The notes under the pieces: generated by a model
What the model saw: only the letters and a program-made list of their open reading frames with translations
Database searches by the model: none
Told to the model about the DNA's origin: nothing
In this document: positions 11,265-21,539 of the stretch, piece after piece
Layout: each line of letters opens with the position of its first letter
Position numbering within the stretch: position 1 is the stretch's first letter
Program-made: the position numbers and the translations under genes
From: Canna indica
Lineage: Eukaryota; Streptophyta; Magnoliopsida; Zingiberales; Cannaceae
Assembly (NCBI GenBank): GCA_034359265.1
Contig: CP136890.1
Location: forward strand, 53,995,501 to 54,059,500
Length of the DNA: 64,000 bases
Direction: 5' to 3'

Positions 11265-11998
11265 CACTACTAGAATTGTCGTTGTCATCGACGGCTCATG
11301 TCGTGGTTGAACCATCAGTGACGACTATCACGGACGGTACGGGCCGTGGCAAAACGCCGTCATTGATGTGTGCGTCTTAGATAAGTTGTGACGATTTGTG
11401 TCCGACATCACAAGTAATCAGTAGTGACAACTGCGTGCACTGTCAGTGATTTAAACAAATCAGTGACGGCCGCTGAGCGCCGTCACTGATTTAAACACAT
11501 CAGATGCGGCTTGAAGTCGTCGGTGATATTATTAGCAACCGTGATATTTGGTGTTGCCCAGGCCATCAGCCATTTACGATACGCTTTCAGTTGCGGCCTA
11601 GTGACGGCCATCCTTGGGTAAGCTGTGGCTAAAGTTATATCCTGTGGCTAAAGTTATATCCTGTAACTGAATAAAATTAAAATTTTAAAAATTCCTGTAT
11701 ACAACATTATTTATACATTACAATCTATTTACAACCACAAAATATCATACACATACATTTTCAACCAACCATACAAGTTTTACTTAAATATCATCTATTT
11801 AAGCTTCAAACCGGAGGCAAACAAGTATCAAATATCAAATGTAAAGTATATATACAACTACAAAGTATATAAACAACTAGAAGCCTCAAACGAAGGCAAA
11901 CAAGTATCAAAATATCAAATGTAAGTATATGAACATCTATCAAGTATCTAAGCCTCAAATGGAGGCTAACAAGTATCAAAATACAATAAACCAAAATC

Positions 11999-13470
11999 TA
12001 ACGGTTGTGGTGGAGGCGGTGGAGTTGACAGCAATTGGGTCAGGAGCGTCGACTGGGCCGAGGAGAACGACGGCTGGGACATCATCAGTAGAAGGCGCGA
12101 GTGAGATGCAATCTGAGTGAGTAGGGCTTGCATGTTTTGCATCGTTTGTCTCAACTCGTTGTTCGTCCTTCTCTGCTCCTACATCGCATGTCTTTGCTCC
12201 TCCATCGCTTGCCTTTGCTCCTCCATCACTTGCCTCTGCTCCTCCATTGTCGCTCTTTCCTGTGTTAGCTAGGACTCCAAGGCCGCTATCTGGCATTGGT
12301 CCTGCGCCCAGGATATTGAGTGCTGCTCACCCGCAGAGGGGGCTCGGTGCCCCATGTGGCCCTAACACGGCGCGTGCATGGTCACTGTCTGCAAAGCCAT
12401 AAACACGACCACGCTCCCAGCCTCCTGCAGCCTCGACCCATGCTCCCGTGTCAAACTCCTGCGGCATGCCTCCGCGCCCGATCACGATACTCGTGTATGT
12501 CTCCTACATGCATTTATATTTTAAATACTATACATATATAAACTATAAATAAAAATTGTATAAATCAAATAGACATAAATACTTACTATGATGATCGAGA
12601 CCCTGCTATGGACGTAGTCCCCCACTCCTCGTCGTCGACGGTGAGTGCGCTCAAACACCTGCATCAGCGAGGGACGTTGGACGGTGTCATCCTCCGCCGC
12701 CCACGTCTTACATTAGAAAACAAATACATTAGTATACACAATATATAATTTAATTAAAAGTAAGAAAATTATACATACCATACGACGCTTATGCACCACA
12801 AAAGACATGTAGCCATCAGTGTGGCGCACCCTCGTGCCTTGTATAATTAGCCTGCAAATAAATAAATAAATTATTACCGATCGATATTTAACATTAACAA
12901 AAATAAATATACTTACCAAGAACTCTCGCCATAATAAACCATATGCTCACAGGGCACGTGAGACCATGTAGGCCACGCCCCGTGCATGAACTTTCGGATC
13001 GTCCCCGCTATCGTGCATGTGACGTCCTCCTACTCAAACCTGCACTAAATATAGTACAATTCTATATTATGATATATTGAATTATAAATAAATTATAAGG
13101 AATAATTAATGTGTCTACTTACCTGCATCCACACACACTAACTAATCTGCGCGACTCTCCCTCGAGTGGTGGAGGGAGAATTATGTTAGGCGATCGTGGC
13201 TTACGTCTCGATGTCGACAAGCCTGGATCGACTGAAGGGATGGTGGCCGAAGATGGGGTGATGGTGGCCAAATTAGGTGGGGGAATAGTGGATGGATCAG
13301 GTGGGGGATGGTGGCCGGAGGTGGAGGGATGGTAGCCGAATATGGGGGGGCGATGGTGCCCGGAGGGGGGGGATGGTAGGTATCGGCGAAGGGTCAAGGG
13401 TGGCAGGTGGTAATCGTTAGGGGTTACTCCTACGAGAAATGCCTCCTCGGGAACGCATTTCTCGAACCAT
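11999..13470 (-). pseudogene. TNPA-like gene of CACTA-3
   Basis: The start is the ATG at 13470 (MVREMRSRGG), homologous to the CACTA-2 start. Exon 1 is Pro-rich, with repeated PPP, TIPP and HHPP blocks. A short exon with the SHVPCEHM region lies near 12930-13060, and the remaining exons run to about 12000. Near 12170-12255 four units of about 24 bases encode MEEQRQ(A/V)M repeats, predicted to form a coiled coil. Frame breaks in exon 1 (a TAG after RRSNP) and in the last exon make it a pseudogene. Exon borders are approximate. Confidence 0.7.
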
Positions 13471-13555
13471 AGCTATAAAAAATCAATATAATTAGATTAT
13501 ATATAATAGATTAATAGATATATTTAATAATTAAATATATACTTCATATTTATAA

Positions 13556-15560
13556 TTATTTGTCATCGTCATCGTCATCGTCATCATCATCCGTGTAATA
13601 CTCTTCTTCTTCTTCTTATGTACCGGAATCTTCAAATTCTTCTTCTTCTCCCTCATCATCATTTTGTCCTTCTTCCTCAACTTCATTATCGTCGTCATCA
13701 ACATATTCTACTTCCAATTGAACTAACACTGTGTCATCATCCTCGAGTATTGGACTAACTTGCTCCACTTCGGAATGATCCTCTTCTTGATAGAAGTCAT
13801 ATGTCGGCTTATTCTCTCCAGCTATCGGGTCAATTTCTCCTCTGGCTTTAGTCTTACAGACTACATGCAAATTTATCCTATCTTTCTTTCGAGACGGATA
13901 CTGCATATAACATACTTGTTCAGCTTGAGATGCCAATATAAATGGCTTATCTGAAGCCAATTTTGATTTGTAATTGACCTCGACCGGTTTATACTTTTGA
14001 TGAACTCTAATGCCTCTATCTCTTGTATCGAACCAATGACATTTAAAAAGGGCAACTGATTACCATCCAAAAAATTGCAATTCTATGACTTTTTCCAATA
14101 GTCTGTAAAAGTCAACATCACATTCAGCATACGTTGTCCCTTTGACGCAGACCTCGACATTCATAGTCTTCTTTGTAGATGAATATTCAAGTGTGTGAAA
14201 TTTATATCCATTAACAAAATAAATATTATAACACTGTACAAGTCGTGTCGGTCCGCTAGAAAACTCAAAGATCTGGTTATCTTTTTTGCCTCTGTATTCT
14301 GTACAGTTAGCTCGAAATCAATTAGGGAACTCACGATTGCGAAATTTCTCTAACCCCTCATCGCTGTAAATTGAGTATTTTGTCACCATCTTGACGTCAA
14401 ATATTTCAATGAACTTTTTAATCTCTGGACAATTTAGTAAAATGTACAAGTGGGCCAAATGGTACCCTTCGTCGTTTAAGAATTGGGACGAACGAGAACC
14501 GAAAGCACGACCAGGGTAACAAAAGATATTTAAACAGCCATCTGATGGTTGAGATCCCCAATCTGATGGTCGAGCTCCCACATCGTCATTCCGTGGAAGA
14601 CGATTAAGTCTTGTCTTGATGGTTGATTCAAAATAAAATGAGCAAAATATTGAAATTTCTTGAATTATATATGCTTCTAATATGGAAGCTTCAACTGTCG
14701 CAGTGTTCTTTACTTTTTTCTTCAGACGATTCATATATCTTTCAAATAAGTACATCCACCGGTATTAAATGGGGTCACCAACTCATACCTTGTATGCCAA
14801 GTGTATCGGTAGATGCTTCATCAAGTCAAAAAATGCAGGAGGGAAAAACTACTCCAGCTTACATATGATTTCAATAATATTATTTTCAAGTGCTGACATA
14901 TCTTCGACTCAAAGGACATTTGTACAAATATTTCTGAAAAACATACTTAATTCTATCAACGGACCCCAAATCGTATCATGTAGATAATCTCAGAATGCGA
15001 TTAGAAGCAATTTCTGCATGAAAACATGACAATCATGGCTCTTCATCCTGATATTTTGCATTCATCGACGTTCACACATCGAGATAGGTTTGAGGCATAT
15101 CCATCGGGTAATCTGAATTCTTTGATCCATTGATACACATCTTTCATATGTTGTTTATTTAACACATACGGCGCCTTTGGCTTATGAAGTCGTCCATTGA
15201 CCTCTAGCAACTCTAGCTCAGGTTTCTTACAAAGTATTTTCACATCATGTCGGGCATTCACATTATCTTTAGTTTTGTCGGAAATATCCATCACAGTGTT
15301 AAAAATATTATCAAATATTTTTTTTTCAATGTGCATGACGTACGTTTAAATTATGTCGAATCAGTAATGAACTCCAATACGATAATTCCCAAAATATACT
15401 ATTTTTCACCCAGTTATGTGTTTGACCAAACCATGAAATTTTTACATTCTAACCAAAAGTAATCTCTGGAAGCAATTCAACACGTGCTAACATCTATTCA
15501 CCAGACAACATCGATGGGGGCTCATCTCTTTCGACTCTACCCTTGGTAAATTTGTCATAA
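13556..15560 (-). pseudogene. TNP2 transposase, 5'-truncated and frameshifted (CACTA-3)
   Basis: Blocks matching the CACTA-1 transposase lie in order: catalytic-domain end near 15500, the FDNIFNTVMDIS block (15043-15336), the MYLFERYMNRLKKK block (14318-14755), the DUF4216-like region around 13960-14280 and the acidic tail. Frame changes separate the blocks. A TAA after EFEDSGT precedes the last residues, a run of Glu and Asp ending at the original stop, 13556-13558. About the first 480 residues are lost at the 15566 junction. Confidence 0.85.
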
Positions 15561-15565
15561 TTCCT

Positions 15566-16175
15566 TCAACTATACATGGGCTGGGGCAATCTTGGCATCC
15601 TTTCAGACCTATTCCCAATAGATCTTAATACCGAGTATATAGGAGGCCTTTCCCAGATGTACCATGGAGAATTAATATGGGTAATAACTAGAGTATGGGA
15701 ACTTGTTTTTCCCACAAGTATGTCATACAATATGACTACACTCCCACTAAACACCTTGTCTACACAAGGTTCATCCACATTTTAGATAAAATCAAAACCC
15801 TTTTGACTATCTCATCAAAACGGATGTTTCAACTCTTCGATGCTAGCTGTAGTCCATAAATGGATCTCTGCTGCTTGCATACCTTACTTGGTCCAACCGA
15901 CGATACGAACTCCTCTGGATATGTCATATAGACTTCTTAATAATGGAAGAACGCAATCTAGACACCCACTGGCCAGATCTCGTATTCATAGTATGCACTG
16001 GTGGCTAGCAATATCTTGATGGACTTGAGCGTTGGAACTTGTGAGAATGTCTTATTGCAAACAAGCTATTGTCTGGGTTAGATCTCATTCACAGCTAGTG
16101 TGATCTTATACGTCCACACATTGCCAACTGCTTAGATCTTTCCTAAAGATCCACCTGCACCCTACAGGAGTTATT
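15566..16175 (-). pseudogene. Ty1/copia reverse-transcriptase fragment
   Basis: Read right to left in more than one frame it gives, in order, the GCRWIFRKD, SIKILLATSAYYEYEIW, SIYGL and DEPCVDKVFSGSVV blocks of copia reverse transcriptase. Stops and frame changes are frequent. The same family lies in the other orientation at 48545-49600. The left edge abuts the broken TNP2 of CACTA-3; the right edge fades out before 16370. Confidence 0.8.
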
Positions 16176-16573
16176 CTTTTGAGTTGGTCAATCAAAGTCC
16201 GTACTTGGTTTGAGTCCAGTTTAGATTTGCATAATACATTTGACAATTAAGAGATCGTGGATTGCCTGAGTCTAAGTCATACCCTATGTCTAGATATCAC
16301 TTAGGCAGTCTACGCAGTCTCCTAAAAGAGTGATGGAAAGTAAAAATTACATCGACTGGTTTAACTTGTGGACTTTCCACTAGTTGTTGCGATTTTATTT
16401 GTGGTTGCTGAACTTCACCAAGTTCAACATATCTTCCACTCCCACTTTACTCAAAATCTCCCCCTTTCTTTTCTTTCACATTTGGTTGGGAGAGAAAGTA
16501 CAGACAAATACCAGAACAGTAAAAGCCATGACCACTCAAAAGAAAAAGCCAATCGCCTGCTCCTCTGCATGCT
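16176..16573. other. Spacer between copia fragment and solo LTR
   Basis: Weak traces of retrotransposon-like sequence but no block that can be assigned. No gene is seen. It ends at the ATGTT target duplication of the LTR at 16579. Confidence 0.4.
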
Positions 16574-16578
16574 ATGTT

Positions 16579-17909
16579 TGTTGGGTGAAATGGTCACACT
16601 AGAGGGGGGTGAATAGTGTATTTACTAATCTTTTTGCCTAAATCCGATTTTAATCATTTCTTTGGTTACTTAGGCAAATTACAAGATGAATAGCAAGCGG
16701 AAGCAAAGTAAATGCGATAATGAAATAAACACAAGTAGAATCAATGCAGACACAATTATTTATAATGGTTCGGCCCCAATGCCTACTCCACTACCTAAGC
16801 ACCCTGCTTAGGATTTTCAAACCAAGTTTACTAGATTAAATTATTTCCCTTACACAGAGGACTTGGACCCAAAGAGTCCCACTCTCAACCTAAGGCACTT
16901 CCACACCCAGAAGTCTCCGCCTTCTTACCAAGAGCACTCTTCCACCTCAACCCTAAGGGACAACTCAACTAATCCTAGTAAACTATGTTTACACAAGTGG
17001 CTTTACACCTTCTACACCAAGGTAAACCACTTACACATAAGACCTAACACAAGGTCTTCTTACAAGCTCAAATACAATGAAGTGAAAACAAATTAAAAAC
17101 AAGTTTATTACAAGAAGAGGAAGAAAAGAACTTATCACAATGTAAACACCTCTTCTTTTCGAGCCTAGCACCCTTGATGAACCCTTTGATGAAGAACTCT
17201 TTGAAGGTGAGAGATCAAGAGCTAGGTTTGAAGAATTTTATCAATTGAAAGATTTGAAGGATGCTAGAGATCACTCTTTGTAGGTTATTAGCATCAAAAA
17301 TTACTTGGGAGAGAGATTAAAGAAGTTAGGTGAGGGGTATTTATAACCCCTCAACGGACATTTTTTTGCCCGTTGGACGCCGTTTGGTCACTTGTCGATC
17401 GATCGTCGATCGACCGACCGATCGACCGCCCAGCGACCACTGGCAATTTTTGCTTCTGTCGCTTTGTCCGGTCGATCGAAGTAGCCACTGTCGATGTTTA
17501 ACCATCTTTGGTCGACTGAATTGGCTACTGTCAATTCTTCTCTACTTTCGGTTGATCGACCGATCGACCGAACCTAGGTTGAACTTGATTTTTTCAACCT
17601 TCTTCTTGCGCGCTTTGTTTTCGGGTTTCGGCCTTCAATGTGCGTCAACTTTGAGAGCTTTCAATGTGTTCATTAGACTCGCCCAAGACGTCTTTGGTGC
17701 ACACATTGAACTTCGAGAGATTTCCACTACAAACCCGAACGCACCGATCAATGTCCTTTCGATTTTTCAATTTCTCCGATATTTTTTATCAAGGACATCG
17801 AGTACGAACCGATATGGAACCTGAAAATATTTCTCAATGAAACATTAGTTCCATGTTTGTTATCATCAAAACCGAGATTAAGACCAAGGTAGAAAACCTT
17901 AGGCCAACA
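16579..17909 (-). mobile_element. Solo LTR of a SIRE-like copia element
   Basis: The 1,331-bp unit starts TGTTGGGTGAAATGG and ends CTTAGGCCAACA (TG...CA), and is flanked by perfect 5-bp duplications ATGTT (16574-16578 and 17910-17914). No internal region is present, so it formed by recombination between two LTRs. The sense strand is minus: a TATA box (GGGTTATAAATACC) lies at about 17338-17350. GATC-rich palindromic repeats cover about 17395-17570. Confidence 0.93.
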
Positions 17910-18179
17910 ATGTTCTTTTCTTCTTTTCCCCTATCTTTTAGCTCTCCCTCTCTCCTCTTTCTTTCAATTCTCTCTCTCTCTCGAGCCTATTCTGGAATCT
18001 ATCTGCTCTGCTCTCATGCTCTGCTGAAGATTTAGTTCGTTGACATGGAAAATTTGTCGACTTCGTCTAGATGCCCTTGGAAGATTTCACAAGAGCACCA
18101 CCAGCTCGTCTCGTCAGCTTCTCCCCTACGCCATGGATCCATAGAGATCTAGCAACAGCTGCTGCTCATCGTCAAGATA

Positions 18180-18582
18180 GAGCTGTGAGGCTGTTCTTAG
18201 AAGGATGATGCAGAGAGTGGTGGATGGGGAAGTCCCTGAGGCTTTGAGGAGTCTGCAGTTCACAAACATCTCACTCTCTTCTTTTGAGAGCTCGTCAAAA
18301 GTTTACTTGTGAAGGGAAGAAGCACTATAATCTACTTAGGCGACATGAAACATCTAACTGATGGCTTTACGGTTAGAACTAATAGTGATGACATGGAAGG
18401 AAGCTCATATTGCCCCTTGGAGCATGCAATCATGGAGCTGGGAAGATTGGTCTCTAATGGCGTTGAAGGGGATGAGAGTGGTAGTGGGAGGATTTGGGTT
18501 GTGGGAATTGCAACATATCATACTTACATGAGTTGCATCTCTTTGGGGAATTTACATGAGTTGAGTCTCAGCTTCAACAGGT
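18180..18582 (+). pseudogene. SMXL/D53-like (ClpB-related strigolactone/karrikin repressor) gene fragment
   Basis: Translation gives VVDGEVPEALRSLQF, then, after a frame break, STIIYLGDMKHLTD, then HAIMELGRLVS and GRIWVVGIATYHTYMSC. These match in order the N-terminal half of SMAX1-LIKE/DWARF53 proteins, nuclear repressors degraded in strigolactone and karrikin signalling. The piece ends at a plausible splice donor (AACAG then GTACAT, about 18583), which suggests genomic rather than cDNA capture. The rest of the gene is absent and a stop lies between the first and second blocks, so it is not functional. It is followed by a laccase piece. Confidence 0.75.
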
Positions 18583-18693
18583 ACATTATATTTTAATTGT
18601 GATATAATCATAACATTTTTATTTTCCCATCTTCATCTCATTGCTGTTCTATTGATCTACTTGTTTTCTAATAATTATGCTATTGAAAAGCAG

Positions 18694-18842
18694 CTGAGAT
18701 GGTGTTGTTGGCGATGGTCATGCAGGGGACGGACATCATCGTTGGCGAGGAGCACCCCATGCACCTCCACGGCTACCACTTCTACGTGCTAGCGACGAGG
18801 AAGGGAAACTTCGAGCCAACGAGGGACGCCACCCGATTTCAG
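18694..18842 (+). pseudogene. Laccase (multicopper oxidase) gene fragment
   Basis: The frame reads GTDIIVGEEHPMHLHGYHF and continues with GNFEPTRDATRF. HPMHLHG is the copper-binding motif of the third cupredoxin domain of plant laccases, extracellular enzymes that oxidise phenolics such as monolignols. Only about 50 residues remain; similarity stops after TRF and the reading becomes a low-complexity Arg-rich tail. It sits 110 bases after the SMXL piece, behind a plausible acceptor (AAAAGCAG), so the two could be spliced into one chimeric transcript. Confidence 0.75.
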
Positions 18843-19149
18843 CGGACCCTCGTACTCCGGCAGCGGCAACGACGAAAGGCACACTAACTTCCGATCGGGA
18901 GGAGAAGGAGGAGGAGGTGGTGGTGAGGAGCATGGTGGGAGGGGTTCCGCAAAGGGAGCAGCATCTTGGCATGGACATGGGATCTGAGGATCACTCCGAG
19001 ATGAAGTCGGCATGGTCCTCTTCGAAATGGCAGCATGTAGTAGTGGGAGGAAGAAGAAGATGGCAACAATAGGGGAGGAAGAAAAGAAGAATATGATGTG
19101 GAAAAAAGATGATAGTAGCTTGGAGGAAGAAGAGGAGAGAAAAGGTGGG

Positions 19150-19385
19150 GTCAAGTATTTTGCTTTTTAAAATGGGTATTTATGAAGCCGTCAGGCCACG
19201 CAAGCGCCGTTTACTTCCACGTCAGCTAAGTTGAGAGGACACTTGATGATTTGGTAGATGGCATAAACGGATGTAAAGGTTGTGCATTTACAGGCGAATT
19301 TTGAAAATGCAGGTAGAACGTATAATTTCTACAAACCTTGTGATTTTTTAGTCTAATTTCTCTAAAACTTCATAATGATCATAAA
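19150..19385. other. Possible Mutator-like terminus beside the captured fragments
   Basis: Read on the minus strand from 19385, the sequence is rich in AATTAGACTAAAAAATCAC-type motifs followed by a moderately GC-rich stretch, as is common in long MULE terminal inverted repeats. No matching left terminus was found, so a Pack-MULE origin of the 18180-18842 fragments stays an inference. Confidence 0.3.
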
Positions 19386-19499
19386 TGTTGCTACAAAACA
19401 TCAATATGACTTTTGACCAGGATAAATTTGCAGATTTTGATTGCTTTGAGGCTTGACCATTCGACAAAACTGGTTAACCAAAAATCAATGGTAATAGAA

Positions 19500-21532
19500 C
19501 TATAACATGGTAAGCGTCAGATCCCAAACCCGACATGATCGACCAAAGTACTCCACGTACTTCGAAGCCAACTCAACCAAACAACAAATGAAATCACAAG
19601 ACCTGACCATTTTACAAAGTCATTTGATTACTGAAAACATAAACATATAATCTATACATTCATTAACAAATAGTCTAATATGCAAATGCTCAAACCTTAT
19701 AGAATAAAGTCTTTTAAGACATGAATAATTCCTCAACAAAAATGCGGAATAAAATCTACCCCAAGTCCACATGACTCATATAAACAAATAAAAGAAACAA
19801 TAAAACTAAGACTTGAGTATCCACCCCCGACCACGACATGTCACGAGATCCGTTGTCACGAGATCCTAGTACCTCTCTGATCACACTCAGGTGCTGAAAA
19901 AAAAAATATAAGAGGGTAAGTCCAACTAGGACTTAACTAGTGAGCAGATCAGTCCTCAAACCACCATATCCATCATCATTAAATCCAGCATATAATGGTA
20001 AAAACATAACTCATAAAGCAATTATGAATATGCAGATCAATCCTCTTGTACATCATATAACAACCAGTAGAAAGATAGCTATCCAAGGAAATACATGCTC
20101 ACCGGCCGAAACTTCCGGAATAGTGCAAACAAAGTCTCTTTGGGGCATACCCTCCCCTCAACGGTGAGGCTTCCGGGAATATGCACCAAGCACAACACAC
20201 ACAGAGATACATAGCATACTAAGGAGAATAATCCATCCACATAACAGATATATATAGAAATAATGTTATGACATACCTCGGCCCCTCCATGTCCTCATGC
20301 CATACATCACATCTCACATGTCTATAAGTATAATATTCATGCCACATAATTATGAAACATAACACACGCAGGTCATGGATATACATAATCTCATATCAGT
20401 GCATCACATAAATTATGTCAAAAAGAATTAAGTATATCTCAACCCGCATAACATCACAAGTACACGACACAGGCATGTATCAACATAATAGAACATATCA
20501 GCAATAAAATATTAGTCATCACGAATCCTTATGCAAGGTATTAAAACATAGCGAGGTATATACGATAGAGGACTAACCCCGTGTGACCCCTAACCGCACT
20601 AACTAGGGCTGGCCTACCCCTTACCCGAGTGCTCAGCAAGGGGGGTTCGGCCCAACAAGTCCTCCAAAGGAGAGTTTCAACACCACGGTCACCCTAAGGT
20701 CCTATGTCTCTAGGTATCTCTAAGTGTCTCTAAGTTCCTTGTTTTTTCCAATTATAGGTCTATCTCTACGCTTGTGCATGTTCTAATGACATATGAAAAA
20801 TATCCTTAATGTGTAGTCTCAATGCTAAACATGTTTCAAGGTCCTATACACGAACTATTAGGGGCCGACCGACCCTTAGAATCCCTAAGGAACCCTTTAG
20901 GAAGGAACCCTTAGAATCCCTAAAATTCATCAATCCTTTACTCAAATTCGATATGAGACAATCCATTCAAAAATCCAAGAAAAACCCCTCTCGTAGGGGC
21001 GATAGCATGAAGAAGAAGATGGGGGAAAGAGGGCTTTATTCACTCACCTTTTTGGACAAGACGGGGAGGAAGAAGATAGCGACCTTCCTACGATGAACGC
21101 CGACGAACTCCCGAATTCCGGCCTCCGGATTGCTCCCTCCCTACTCGGCGTCGCCCCTCTCTCTCCTCTTGCCTCAGGTGACATGCGGCTAAACCCCAGG
21201 CCGCACGCCCCAGGTGGATTTTATAGGGTCTCGTCGGGCCCCAAATGACTAAAATACATCTCCTTAAGTGATTCGACTTTAAAACCCTATATCTAAACTG
21301 TTCTAACTCCAATTCGAGTTCCATTTGAACCGCTAGACTCGACTCGAGGTCCTCCATCATTCTAGCATTATAAATCACATAGATATTATAATATAAAATT
21401 TTCCTAAATTTTTACCCGTCAATTGCTTACACATAATCAATCCTGAAATTTTCCACCAGCCCGTGCTAACTTGAGCCATCAATCCCCTGCTGAAGGATAA
21501 AACACAAATTATTAAAATTTTGGTCATAACAA
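19500..21532 (-). mobile_element. 3' LTR of gypsy-1 (left LTR)
   Basis: The right border is TGTTATGACC read on the minus strand, directly after the polypurine tract AAAGGGGGTAGGAT (internal side, 21533-21546). About 20095-21532 is clearly homologous to about 27700-29292, the other LTR, with many indels. The left border is not defined; sequence near 19500 (CAGATCCCAAACCCGACATG) is of the kind seen at LTR ends in this clade, so the start is approximate. Confidence 0.65.
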
Positions 21533-21539
21533 TCCTACC

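Larger units (their letters stand above)
11265..15565 (-). mobile_element. CACTA-3: truncated minus-strand CACTA element
   Basis: The 3' end is on the left: CACTACTAGAATTGTC at 11265, followed by GACGGC-type subterminal repeats (11285-11640). Genes run right to left: TNPA-like (11999-13470) and TNP2 (13556-15560). The 5' part of TNP2, the leader and the second terminus are missing; sequence switches at about 15566 to a copia reverse transcriptase. Terminus and proteins are closest to CACTA-2, so both belong to one subfamily. Confidence 0.85.
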
